DNA of 64,000 nt from Salminus brasiliensis (GCF_030463535.1 NC_132901.1:7880959-7944958), one strand, 5' to 3'; positions 13,071 to 23,443 are shown, counted from the first letter of the stretch. A program made the numbers and translations. The notes: generated by a model not told the origin, from the letters alone.

Positions 13071-13533
13071 TTACGAGTGCGTATTAGGGGACCTATGGAG
13101 AGCCGTTCCGAGTGTGGAAGCGCCGGTGACAAAGACGCATCGACGGTGGAAGTCATACTGCGCACACACGGCAACACTGTGCTTTACACACTCCTCAAGG
13201 TCGCCTTGCACGACGAGCAAAACAACGCACCCACGTCTCGGATGCCCAGCACGCTCTCGACGAGGCTCTCCTCCAACGCACCGGATAACACTCGCCCAGT
13301 TCGTGGCACCTTTTGTCGCCGTTTTCCACCGATTAGCACGCCAAATGCGCCGCCGCCCGTTCGGCACGCCGGTAGCGTGGCACGCTTCGGTGAGCGCCGT
13401 ATTAAACGCGGCGTCGTTACGCTGCCCTTCCCGTCTTCTCAACACACGGTGGAGCCTCTCGGAGACGAAAGAGCATTTCTACGCTCGCCAAGTTGAGCTT
13501 TCACCCATATTTCGCTCGACAAACGCCGAGAGA
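13071..13533. other. GC-rich H1 5' flank, no recognised gene
   Basis: CpG-rich sequence with an abrupt left boundary against the AT-rich satellite. Long frames are open here (up to 219, 144 and 124 codons in three overlapping frames on both strands), which GC-rich DNA produces by chance. None resembles a protein I know. It is near-identical to 56620-57082 upstream of the second H1, with a few substitutions that change the would-be proteins. It probably serves as distal H1 promoter or a CpG island. Confidence 0.55.
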
Positions 13534-13618
13534 AAACACAAGTGCGAGACTGTCGCTGCCACACGGCTGTGCGGCATCGAGCGAGTTGAGTCTACAACGT
13601 TCTCATGTGGCTTTTAAG
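13534..13618 (+). promoter_or_regulatory. H1 promoter: AAACACA box and TATA-like element
   Basis: An AAACACA box (13534-13540) is the hallmark upstream element of replication-dependent H1 genes. A TATA-like TTTTAAG lies at 13612-13618, about 84 bp before the ATG, which puts the cap site near 13642 and gives a leader of about 60 nt. No CCAAT box is seen between the two elements. The assignment rests on motif matches only. Confidence 0.7.
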
Positions 13619-13701
13619 GGCCGGCCCCCTCGCTGCAGCGGGAGGTTCTACAGAACGCTGCAGCAGTTTGTGCTCACTCGCGCTCTCAGCAAAGCAGAAC
13701 A

Positions 13702-14325
13702 ATGGCAGAAGTCGCTCCAGCCCCAGCCGCCTCGGCGCCCGCCAAGGCCCCCAAGAAGAAGGCCGCCGCCCGCCCCAAGAAAGCCGGCCCCAGCGTGGGC
13801 GAGCTCATCGTCAAGGCCGTCTCGGCTTCCAAGGAGAGGAGCGGCGTGTCTCTCGCCGCCCTGAAGAAAGCCCTGGCTGCCGGCGGCTACGACGTCGAGA
13901 AGAACAACTCACGCGTTAAGCTCGCCGTCAAGAGCCTCGTCACCAAGGGCACTCTGGTGCAGACCAAAGGCACCGGCGCGTCGGGCTCTTTCAAGCTTAA
14001 CAAGAAGCAGACCGAGGCAAAGAAGAAGCCGGCCGCCAAGAAACCGGCACCTAAAGCTAAGAAGCCGGCCGCCAAGAAACCAGCCGCGGCCAAGAAGCCC
14101 AAGAAGGTAGCAGCCAAGAAACCCACTGCGGCTAAGAAATCCCCCAAGAAGGCCAAGAAGCCCGTCGCGGCCGCTAAGAAGGCAGCGAAGAGCCCCAAGA
14201 AGGCCAAGAAGCCGGCGGCTCCCAAAAAGGCGACCAAGAGCCCAAAGAAAGCCAAAACGGTCAAGCCTAAAGCAGCTAAGCCCAAGGCGGCGAAGGCGAA
14301 AAAGGCTGCCCCTAAGAAGAAGTAA
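13702..14325 (+). CDS. Histone H1, linker histone (copy 1)
   Basis: Linker histone that binds the nucleosome dyad and linker DNA and compacts chromatin. The product is 207 residues, the usual size for fish H1, and intronless. A Pro/Ala/Lys-rich tail (1-28) precedes the winged-helix H15 domain (about 29-102, starting [20 protein letters not shown] and including the [20 protein letters not shown] segment). The C-terminal half is almost entirely Lys/Ala/Pro, with three SPKK motifs at S147, S164 and S180, typical CDK sites and minor-groove binders. The start is the first ATG after the TATA-like box. The histone stem-loop begins 43 nt after the stop. It heads an H1-H2A-H3 block on one strand. Residue 178 is Thr here but Ile in the second copy. 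The protein closely resembles salmonid H1 as I recall it. Confidence 0.98.
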   Translation: MAEVAPAPAASAPAKAPKKKAAARPKKAGPSVGELIVKAVSASKERSGVSLAALKKALAAGGYDVEKNNSRVKLAVKSLVTKGTLVQTKGTGASGSFKLNKKQTEAKKKPAAKKPAPKAKKPAAKKPAAAKKPKKVAAKKPTAAKKSPKKAKKPVAAAKKAAKSPKKAKKPAAPKKATKSPKKAKTVKPKAAKPKAAKAKKAAPKKK

Positions 14326-14368
14326 ACAGTAACGCCGTTTACCTTCATGTCTTGTTTCTCTATTCAAC

Positions 14369-14410
14369 GGCTCTTTTAAGAGCCACCCACAGTTTCATAA
14401 AAAAACAGCT
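14369..14410 (+). terminator. Histone 3' stem-loop and downstream element, H1 copy 1
   Basis: GGCTCTTTTAAGAGCC (14369-14384) forms the six-base-pair, four-nt-loop hairpin bound by SLBP, followed by ACCCA. An A-rich stretch ending ACAGCT (14399-14410) is a candidate, but weak, U7 snRNA-binding downstream element. This is the signal for cleaved, non-polyadenylated histone mRNA. Confidence 0.95.
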
Positions 14411-14745
14411 TTTTTCCCCCCTTGTTACTGCATAATGAATTGATTGTTAAAAAAAAAAAAAAAAACACTCAACACAAAAATAGCTCTCATTAGTTTCCCC
14501 ACACAATAATTATATATGATCAATATATATATATATTTTTGGTTTGGTCATACGTGTTACATTTGAGCGGGAAAGGGAAAGAAAACGCGGGGCACGAGTG
14601 GGGGTAAATGTTTCTTTCTTTAACCCGTTTTCTTTCTTCCTTTCTCTCTCTCGCTCACACAGACACACAGCACGAGAGGAGGAGGGGGTCGGGTAGGAAA
14701 GCGAGCAGAGGTGGGAGGACGCTAGAGTCTGACGGCGGAAATGCG
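14411..14745. other. H1-H2A intergenic region with E2F-like site
   Basis: An A-run (about 14450-14465) and an AT dinucleotide run (about 14521-14536) are followed by GCGGGAAA (14567-14574), whose complement TTTCCCGC fits the E2F consensus. A pyrimidine-rich TTTCTTCCTTTCTCTCTC stretch and a purine-rich stretch come next. No gene is seen. The E2F-like site is conserved at 58115-58122 upstream of the second H2A. Confidence 0.5.
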
Positions 14746-15256
<511 letters not shown>

Positions 15257-15290
15257 ATTGGCGCTCTCCGTTGATTTATCTATACACAAA

Positions 15291-15327
15291 GGCTCTTTTA
15301 AGAGCCACCCATTTTTTCTAAGAAAAG
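15291..15327 (+). terminator. Histone 3' stem-loop and downstream element, H2A copy 1
   Basis: GGCTCTTTTAAGAGCC (15291-15306) is followed by ACCCA and, nine nt later, by AAGAAAAG (15320-15327), a good match to the purine-rich U7-binding element. Confidence 0.96.
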
Positions 15328-15517
15328 TGCTGCTCCTTTACAAACAACACTACATATTCTTCACGTGATTTCCAACTGCATAAAAAAATAATAGCTTTAT
15401 GAACCGAGTTATTATATAAACACACTGCCATGCAATACACAATTGCCCTTTTTCATATATTTCACGTACTGAGATCAACACCCTATGCATATGTGCATGT
15501 ATACACACATTCTCTCG

Positions 15518-15548
<31 letters not shown>

Positions 15549-15701
15549 TGTGTTTAATGTTCGCTGTAATGTACAGTACATTGATTAGTTTGATCATATT
15601 ATTGTTCTTATTATTATATATTCTTTTAATGCTTTTTTTTTCTTTGTTGTTTTGTATTACAGGAGCCCGCCGTTTTGCTTTTAGGTTTGAAAAGAAGACG
15701 A
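15328..15701. other. H2A-H3 intergenic region with CA microsatellite
   Basis: AT-rich intergenic DNA with a (CA)n run of about ten units at 15526-15547, preceded by a CT run. The microsatellite is roughly twice as long in the second copy (59074-59114), and it accounts for most of the 20-bp offset change between the two H1-H2A-H3 blocks. No gene is seen. Confidence 0.7.
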
Positions 15702-16271
<570 letters not shown>

Positions 16272-16306
16272 ACAGAGCGCTTCGACGTTTACCTGAAATA
16301 CCCAAC

Positions 16307-16327
16307 GGCTCTTTTAAGAGCCACCTA
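16307..16327 (+). terminator. Histone 3' stem-loop, H3 copy 1
   Basis: GGCTCTTTTAAGAGCC at 16307-16322 is followed by ACCTA rather than the ACCCA seen after most genes here. No clear purine-rich U7 element follows; the nearest candidate is GAAACAGCAAA from about 16342. Confidence 0.92.
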
Positions 16328-16983
16328 CCCGTGTCCGCGCCGAAACAGCAAATGTCCGCCTCACCTCGGTGTTGCGTTTATATAATGTAAGGCTATTATG
16401 TCGCGCGCGCGCTTCTAAGTTCCATAGGGCTGCGCGAGCAAAACCAGCCGTAAGACAGTGGTTGTAAAGTTTAGCAAAAAAAACAACTAATATATATGTA
16501 TATATATATTATAACGTTTTGTACAACATTTCAAATCGCCATATTTAACATGTGTTTTAATACATATTAATACGTTTCTTTTAATACCTATCAATATGAT
16601 TATACATATTTAATAGTTTGGAAACAGTTCATTCACCCCAGCAAAAAGTTGAAGCCACTGCTACTTCAGTAGAACACTACACTTTACCCTATGTAGTGTT
16701 TAGGCCGGTTTTGGCCTATTACAAACGGCATTTGACATGGATGGAGCGTGGATCCCACCGCGTGGTGAAACTATACAACTGCAAGCACAGTTTCAGAGAG
16801 CAATGTATGTGTATATTTATATAATGAGAGCTTGATTTTGGGTACCTACGTTTCATACATATGCAAAATGAGTTTGATTCCATAGAGAGTAAGCGAGACC
16901 AGCTGTGGGGCCGCAGTAAAGGAGTTAAGTGTATATTCCGGAGAGGACCACCGTTGTTGTGGGAACGCAGACATATGTCATGG
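16328..16983. other. Post-H3 spacer, proximal part
   Basis: No gene. Contents are a short CG run (about 16401-16412), an AT-rich stretch near 16490-16515, and a solitary copy of the 30-bp terminal motif of the downstream modules at 16741-16770 (ATGGAGCGTGGATCCCACCG then CGTGGTGAAA). The segment before 16914 occurs only next to H3. From 16914 onward the sequence is also present in the other two H4-H2B units. Confidence 0.75.
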
Positions 16984-17988
16984 ATGGAGCGTGGATTCCA
17001 TCGTGTGGTCAAACTAGGCAAATGCAAACGTTAACTACGTAGATTTATTCGTGTATGTGTGTGAATGTAACAGCTTTTTTCATTTGATAGATGGTTGTGA
17101 ACTCCAGTACGTCTACTAAATCATTTGTATTGCGGTGTTATTTTGGTTAGTGTTTGTTAAAGTACATTTTAAAAAATGTTTCTATTGAAGCATACTTCAG
17201 TTCAGGGCATTTTAGTAGCCAGCATGGTTACCAGTTCTCATGCTGCCAGGCAATGAAATGGAAACTTAATTTAGGGTAATTTTATACACATTAAATATGA
17301 TTGTTAACTGCACCAACAAATCTAAAAAGTAATTATGTGTCTTACGTGATGATTTTCGTTTGGGCTTGGGTTTCATTTCAACAATATGCTAACGATAACA
17401 TACTCCAGACTGTATAATCTCCTTCCACAACTAGATAAAATGTCTTGTTTTGAAGAACGCTTGATAGAAGTCTTTAATAAAGGCACTTTATTAGCCATCA
17501 TGACAACCAAACAGCATGCAGTTATGTAAAAAGCCACCAATTTACTCACTGCTAGAAGCCATTGAGACAAACTATAGAGTAGTGCACTTCTATGTAGGAC
17601 CTTTATTTCCTTTTCTTTAGAGCCCTTAAACTCTGTGTATTAGCTTATATTGAGGTTACCATAATAATCATAAATCAGTAAAAAACACCGCTCATCTGCT
17701 ATCAAGACCTGACCGAGGAGCTGGAGGCCAGTGGAGCAAAGCTAAAATATGGAAAAGCATACGCACCCTCAAATTGGTGCAAAAAAAAAAAAAATAATAA
17801 TTTTAATCATTCAAGGCATAGGTAAGTAACAAATGAATACAAAAGTGCTAACAAAAGTGAATGAAAAGCCAGCCGTACTCACTTGTGAATTCGCTTTTTT
17901 GATTTTGCTTCTTTAAACGTCTCTGTGGACCAAAAAAAAAAGATTAATTGTTTTACATTTTAACCACACGATGGCATCCACGCTCCAT
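16984..17988. repeat. Spacer module A1 with 30-bp terminal inverted repeats
   Basis: A 1005-bp segment bounded by ATGGAGCGTGGATTCCATCG... (16984-17013) and its inverted form ending CATCCACGCTCCAT (17959-17988); the ends match at 28 of 30 positions. It is related along its length to module A2. No transposase frame and no clear target-site duplication are seen. It could be a non-autonomous DNA transposon relic or a locally duplicated segment. It contains a diverged copy of the 146-bp inverted-repeat arm, at about 17642-17785. Confidence 0.75.
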
Positions 17989-18759
17989 TTACGTACTATG
18001 ACCACAGACTTAAAGCTTAGCCCTGAAACTCCATCAGAAGCCTAAAAGACTTGACTAGAGAAGTGCACTTCTGTGTAGTGTATACAGTGTAAGGGATTTA
18101 GGAAGTGCCCTATTGCAAACGTCACCGTTGTTTTGGTATCGTGGATATATGTCATGGATGGAGCGTGGATGCCATCGTGTGGTCAAACTCGCAAATGCAA
18201 ACGCTAAAAACATAGATGTATACGTGTATGTGTGTGAATGTTACAGCTTTTACATATGACAGATGGTTGTGAACTCCAGTAAGTCTACTAAGATCTACCA
18301 AGGAACATTTGGGCATTTTAGTAGCCAGCATGATAACCAGTTGTCATGCTACCAGGCAATGAAAACTTAATTTAGGGCACTGCAATTTTTATACACATTA
18401 AATATGATTGTTAACTGCACCAATACATCTAAAAAGTCATTACATGTCTTGCGGGATGATTTTTGTTTGGGTTTTAACAATATGCTAATGATAAAGTAGG
18501 ACAGAAATTTTTTTTACTCCAGACTGTATTACCTCCTTCCACAACTCGATCAAATGGCTTTAGATAAAGAATCCTTGATAGAAGCATTCTTTATTTAAGG
18601 CACTTTTTTATCAGTTAGGTAAAAAGCCAACAATTCGCTCACTACTATAAGCCATTGAGACAAACTGTAGAGTAGTGCAATTCTATGAATGACGTTTTTC
18701 CCCTCCCCCTTTAGAGCCCTTAAATTCTATGCTGTATGGTTATGTGTATGTATGTATGC

Positions 18760-18905
18760 ATCAGCTTATATTGAGGTTAACATAATAATCATAAATCAAT
18801 AAAGAACACCGCTCATCTGCTATCAAGACCTGACTAAGGAGCTAGAGGCCAGTGGAGCAAAGCTACAATTACGAAAAGCATACGCACCATCGGTGCAAAA
18901 AAATC
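18760..18905 (+). repeat. Left arm of a perfect 146-bp inverted repeat
   Basis: Identical base for base to the reverse complement of 19634-19779, with matches ending abruptly at both edges. The arm lies inside module A2; its A1 counterpart (about 17642-17785) is only partly similar. It contains an AATAAA hexamer near its start. Confidence 0.95.
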
Positions 18906-19156
18906 ATTTTAACCTGCCAGGTTTAGGTCAGAGACTTTCTTCAAGGCATAGGTAAGTAACAAATGAATACAAAAGTGCTAACAAAAGTGTATCAAAAGCC
19001 AGCCGTACTCACTTGTGAATTAGCTTTTTTGTGCTTCTCAAATTGAACTCTTTCTCTTCTTTCTGATTTTGCTTCTTTAAATGTCTCTGTGGACCAAGAA
19101 AAAAAAAACTAAAAAAAAAGATGAATTGTTTTATATTTTGCAGATTTACATTTTGA

Positions 19157-19170
19157 CCACCAGATGGCAT
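19157..19170 (+). promoter_or_regulatory. CTCF-like motif in B1
   Basis: CCACCAGATGGCAT matches 13 of 14 positions of the CTCF core consensus CCASYAGRKGGCRS. It lies inside the right terminal repeat of A2. Occupancy cannot be judged from sequence. Confidence 0.45.
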
Positions 19171-19605
19171 CCACGCTCCATTCACGTACTACGACAACAG
19201 ACTTAAAGCTTAGCCCTGAAACTCCATCAGAAGCCTAAGGGGTAGGTCTAGCCAAACTGCTTCCCCTCACCCTGACTTCATCATGAGCTCTACACTTACT
19301 TTGCTTACCACAATGTCTTTCCATATTTCTTTATCATCCACTAACTGCAACATATGATAAAAGCAACATTACTTAAAGCAACATTAACTCCCTCTGTGTT
19401 TATCTAATCTAGCATGACTTTTATTAGAAGATGTAAAGCGAGCCTGAGAAATCCAAGGGGTAAACATGTAGTTTTAGTTGGCCTCATTAGGAGCTTTTCC
19501 CTTGTATGCAATAATATACCATTTATTCGATTTGTGTTTGTTCTTTCTTTCTTTAAATGTCTCTGTGGACACTATATCTTTAACTTGTAGTGTATTAGAT
19601 TAACG

Positions 19606-19625
19606 ACTACAATTCCCATGATGCC
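19606..19625 (+). promoter_or_regulatory. ZNF143-like motif in B1
   Basis: ACTACAATTCCCATGATGCC has the ACTACA extension and TTCCCA-ATGC core of the Staf/ZNF143 site. Confidence 0.5.
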
Positions 19626-19633
19626 TAACTAAA

Positions 19634-19779
19634 GATTTTTTTGCACCGATGGTGCGTATGCTTTTCGTAATTGTAGCTTTGCTCCACTGGCCTCTAGCTC
19701 CTTAGTCAGGTCTTGATAGCAGATGAGCGGTGTTCTTTATTGATTTATGATTATTATGTTAACCTCAATATAAGCTGAT
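19634..19779 (-). repeat. Right arm of the perfect 146-bp inverted repeat
   Basis: Exact reverse complement of 18760-18905, separated from it by 728 bp. It sits directly downstream of the first ZNF143-like motif. The pair is kept in all four spacer copies of the window; the copy at 63218-63363 shows one mismatch (63272). Confidence 0.95.
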
Positions 19780-20366
19780 AAAACCTTGCCAAATAAAATT
19801 ATTTTTGCACAGATTTAATTGTGTGGGTATGAGACATGTTAGTATTATTCCTACATTCACTTCTCATTGGTGAAGATCTTCTCTAATGGCCAATGTCAGT
19901 GTTAACACTTTACTGTACATCCTATACATTTGCACTCCTGGACACTACTAACACTTTATTATTATTACTTAATAATACAGTGTTATTATTAAATTTTTAT
20001 GTATCGTCATCTGTCCACTTCATTTCTTATTTTTCATAACTGCACTGTCCTTCATCTGCAGTTAGTTTCAAATGCATTTTCACATGTATTCTATTTATCT
20101 GTCTATCTATCTATCTTGCAGTGTGGGTTCTAACTAGACAAAGGACTCAAAAAGTCATGTTTGTGTTTTTAAACCACAGTATTGACTTTGTCCTCATGTA
20201 ACTCATGTATAGTGTAACTGGGTATCTCAGTATCTTCACCTGGATTTATTGATCCAAAACTGTAGTTTAGTGATGTCAAGGTTCAAATGTTTAAAGTCAT
20301 GTCATGTTGAATGTTGTGAGGGAATACGTCTGAAAATATATGGAACCTGGCCTGGCAGATACATAT
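19780..20366. other. Spacer stretch without features
   Basis: AT-rich sequence between the inverted-repeat arm and module B2, with a short TCTA/TATC run near 20098-20117. No gene or regulatory element recognised. Confidence 0.6.
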
Positions 20367-20371
20367 TCTGA

Positions 20372-20385
20372 CCACCAGATGGCAT
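20372..20385 (+). promoter_or_regulatory. CTCF-like motif in B2
   Basis: The same CCACCAGATGGCAT in the second B module, same orientation as in B1. The flanks have diverged (GGCATCACTACTCC instead of GGCATCCACGCTCC) while the core is unchanged. Confidence 0.45.
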
Positions 20386-20693
20386 CACTACTCCATTCAC
20401 GTTCTGCAACTACATAGTCTTAGGGCCTAGCCCTGAAACTCCATCAGAAGCCTAAGAGGTAGGTCTAGCCGAACTGCTACCACTCATCCTGACTTCATCA
20501 TGAGCTTTACACTTACTTTGCTCACCACAATTTATTTCCTTCCTTTCTCTTCCACTAACTGCTAACCAATATGACTTTAGAAGAAGATTTATTAGAAGAT
20601 GTATAGTGAAAACCTGAGGAATCCAAATGGTGTGGGTTTAGTTTAAGTTGGCCTTGTTTTATTTTATGTGCAGAAATATGTCAGTGGTGGTGG

Positions 20694-20830
<137 letters not shown>

Positions 20831-21020
20831 ATGCATACTTATTCAATCTGACAGAAAATACAAACCCTGTACTGGTTTGTGTTTGAGCAATATGTGTTGA
20901 CAAAGAAAAAAAGAACAAATTACTGGTTGAATCTATAAAACACTATGCTTCCTTTAAGTGTGTCTATGTCAATGTGTCAATGACACAATGTGTCTTTATC
21001 CTGTAGTGTCAAGATCAAGG

Positions 21021-21040
21021 ACTACAATTCCCATGATGCC
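21021..21040 (+). promoter_or_regulatory. ZNF143-like motif in B2
   Basis: Identical 20-bp motif in the second B module although the bases before it differ (GATCAAGG versus GATTAACG). It stands 45 bp before the first of two E-boxes. Confidence 0.5.
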
Positions 21041-21690
21041 TAACTACAAGTTCAGCCTATTGACACACGTGCCATGTATTAGGACTAATCACGTGTTGTT
21101 TTAGAACGTTTTCGAAAAGTATAGATGACGTACAGTGTTTTATTGATTCCACCATTCATGTGATCCGGCTCTTTAATTCTTGAATTTGATTTATTGTTGT
21201 ACTGGGTTGTTGGCGTTGTATTTTCTAAACGTTGCAAACCCTTTGTATGTGGATTTACTTGTTCAATATGTTGTCATGGAGCCTGTCTCTCTCTCTCTAT
21301 CTTTGTCTATCTCTCTATGTATACATATCTATCTACCTACCTACCTTCCTACCTACCACCCTCCCTCTCTTCATCTAATGATGAAATCCGATAACTGCAC
21401 GTCCAGTCACAGTAAAAAGTAAACCGTGTGCCATGGTGTACAGTAGTGGGCTGATCTCAGTGTGTGCTTGTTTTATGCTTGCAAGGTCGTAACCCTAGTA
21501 CTAAATAGCCATTTATGTCATTTATTCAGGCATTCAGGTGCATTGAGGGAGGACACGTACTCTTGTCGTGTGTGTGTGTGAAATAATCGCTACGCACGTT
21601 AGAATGGCGTGATGTAGTGTGACTTTGTTGTATACGAGACCGAGGCGCACATGGCGACAGCCATCAGAGGGGAGTGGACGGCTGACCGAG
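21041..21690 (+). promoter_or_regulatory. Candidate promoter and first exon, unproven
   Basis: After the ZNF143-like motif come two CACGTG E-boxes (21066-21071, 21090-21095) and a TGACGT CRE half (21126-21131). An ATG at 21651 opens 13 codons (MATAIRGEWTADR) up to a possible splice donor CGAG-GTATTT at 21690/21691. This looks promoter-like, but no downstream exon is recognised. A TCTC/CTAC repeat-rich stretch (about 21285-21370) lies in between. Unit 3 has lost the first E-box (CAGGTG). Confidence 0.25.
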
Positions 21691-22769
21691 GTATTTGTCG
21701 TGTTAAGACCTATGTTAACTACTTTTAATGTTCATACATGTGAAACGTCGTCTTTACATGACGACATGTGAGTCATTACACTTTGCGTTGCTTTGTGGAA
21801 TAGGCGTGAGCTGGAGACTGGACCTGGTCAGCTCCGTTGTGTCGCTGTTGGCACGATAACGTTTGCTAACTTGCCAAAAATGAAGTGGATACTGAAATCC
21901 GATAAGTCGATTTTGCGGAGAGCCTAAAGTTGTACACCCAGTCACAGCAAATCGACGTAGAACTGCCGTTGCTGGATCTATGTGTGGAGTTGTACATAGC
22001 TTGGAGCCAGCTTAGCGATTAGCAGCGTGGCTAACTCGGCCAGCATAAACAGTAAAGCACAAATATGAGCCTAATTATGAGGGGTCATTATTTATTGACC
22101 ACAGTGCAGTGCCACATGCGGAGTTGTAGCATAAAAGTACGCAATACAGCCGTGATTTGTGGCTGTTGAGTGATTTGAGTTAACTTGCTTTTTCAGGTCC
22201 ACACATGAGCTAACATAGCGATTAGCATGCTAGCTAACTCGGATGGTACAAACAATAGCATTACGCCAGCGAGTGTAAATACCTGTCAGATAAATACACA
22301 CTCGCTCGAGTCAGTCAGGTTTTATTATGAAACCGTGTATATAGCTAGCAACATTTTATACGTTTACTGCCGTGGTTGAAATCGAGAAGCCACCTCGGAG
22401 AGTAGCATGATGGCTAGGTGTCTAAAAATTAATCACAAAAATAACGATATTACGGACACGTGCGTAGTTCTCTATATTGTTATTTGGAGCAAGTGAGGGA
22501 GAAACAGTCGTGCTTAAACCCGGCTACCAGCAGCGTATCTTCTGGTTTTCAGAGCTGGGCGGCCTGTGTAGCTTGCTAGCTAGTGTTTTGTTTACAAAAG
22601 ATTATTTTCGTTATTAGCTAGTTGCCGAAACGGCATCGGTCAACCGAAAAAACGAACAAACAAAAAAACAATGCAATTTCGCTCGTTGGCCAATAGTTAA
22701 ACAGTAAAAAAGCTCAGAAAAAGCTATGACATTAGAACCGGAGTTGCACTGTCCAATTCCCAAGCAGCT
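21691..22769. other. Spacer stretch without a recognised gene
   Basis: No gene seen. It contains several palindromic GCTAGC and TTAGCATGCTAGCTAAC stretches of a kind common in teleost intergenic DNA, for example about 22215-22240 and 22570-22582. Confidence 0.6.
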
Positions 22770-22905
22770 CACTACTCCCTATGGAGTGCACGGTGTCACG
22801 AAAAAACGCTGTGCACTAGGGAGTAGTGGAGTGCGGTTTAGGATCGCCCCAGGTGTACGAAGGAAGACTTCATGCATGGAGCATGGGGTGTCATCCTGTG
22901 GTAAA
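22770..22905. repeat. Hairpin-forming transposon-like fragment
   Basis: CACTACTCCCTA (22770-22781) is perfectly inverted at 22817-22828 (TAGGGAGTAGTG), with GTGCAC next to both arms. A diverged copy of the ATGGAGC terminal motif follows at 22876-22905. This style resembles ends of non-autonomous DNA elements in fish genomes. An 82-codon frame covering it has no recognisable product. Confidence 0.5.
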
Positions 22906-22915
22906 ACACGGAAAG

Positions 22916-22937
22916 ATTATATATATATATATATATA
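22916..22937. repeat. AT microsatellite, unit 1
   Basis: Short (AT)n run of about 22 bp; the same length in unit 2 (34737-34758) but expanded to about 49 bp in unit 3 (46526-46574). Confidence 0.9.
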
Positions 22938-23443
22938 CACACTTGGCGTTATTATTGTAGTAATTGATTTTTAGAAAACAGTGCATAAATGTTTATTTAC
23001 AAAGGCCACATGGCCCCTATCCACTTCTTACAGTGACTCAAAGTAGGCTCATACACAGCCTCACTAAACAGTTCATCTTATGCCTAGGTCACTGAATTGT
23101 ATGAATTTATTCAGTTATTTATTTATTTAAGATTTCGCCATAAGACCAATCTATTTCAGAAATGATTTTAGCTCTTAATTGCAGTTTAGGTTACTTCGTC
23201 ATTATATGGTCAAGCAGGTCTGGAGCTAGGCTGTAGGTTTCAAAGCTAAATCATGTTGAGTTAAAGTATTCATAGTGAAGGTTATGCATGATCCAAAGTG
23301 TGCTGCGTTATTTTGAACATGAGTACATCCAGAGAGAACGGAGTTCTGGTTGACTGTATTTTGTATGGCTACCCACTCAGTGGCTATACAGCAAAACAAG
23401 CGTTCTGCACACGTACAGAGTATGAGGCGGAGCTGATGTACTG
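22938..23443. other. H4 upstream spacer
   Basis: Plain AT-rich sequence leading to the H4 promoter. No gene or repeat recognised. Confidence 0.6.

Larger units (their letters stand above)
18158..19181. repeat. Spacer module A2 with 30-bp terminal inverted repeats
   Basis: A 1024-bp relative of A1 in tandem direct orientation, with period about 1174 bp. The ends ATGGAGCGTGGATGCCATCG... (18158-18187) and its inverted partner (19152-19181) match at 28 of 30 positions. Shared inner landmarks with A1 include GATGGTTGTGAACTCCAGTA, CTGCTATCAAGACCTGAC and GGCATAGGTAAGTAACAAAT. It is clearly diverged from A1 (substitutions and a 34-bp indel), so this duplication predates the H4-H2B amplification. Confidence 0.78.
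19152..19634. repeat. Spacer module B1
   Basis: Begins with the right end of A2 and runs to the ZNF143-like motif. It is related to B2 (20367-21050) through shared landmarks: GACCACCAGATGGCATC, CCTGAAACTCCATCAGAAGC, CCTGACTTCATCATGAGCT, TTATTAGAAGATGTA and ACTACAATTCCCATGATGCC in the same order. No gene is seen. Confidence 0.75.

Noticed and set aside
12958-13617. Overlapping frames of 219, 144 and 124 codons in the H1 5' flank
   Set aside because: They overlap in three frames on both strands of CpG-rich DNA, resemble no known family, and run into the H1 promoter. The frames could be tested by transcript data.
13887-14367. Long antisense frames across H1, H2A, H3, H4 and H2B genes
   Set aside because: They mirror the biased composition of histone codons, such as Leu/Ala/Phe-rich products opposite Lys/Ala codons, and are shadows of the true genes.
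17642-17785. Plus-strand open stretch YQDLTEELEASGAKL in A1, with a similar peptide in A2, as a Tc1-type transposase relic
   Set aside because: The similarity to transposase helix-turn-helix text is vague, the frame is short and flanked by stops, and no catalytic DDE region is nearby.
18238-18252. TGTTACAGCTTTTAC, reminiscent of the 5' end of U7 snRNA
   Set aside because: Only the first few bases resemble U7. No Sm site, 3' hairpin or snRNA promoter follows, and the A1 copy is different. Probably coincidence despite the histone context.
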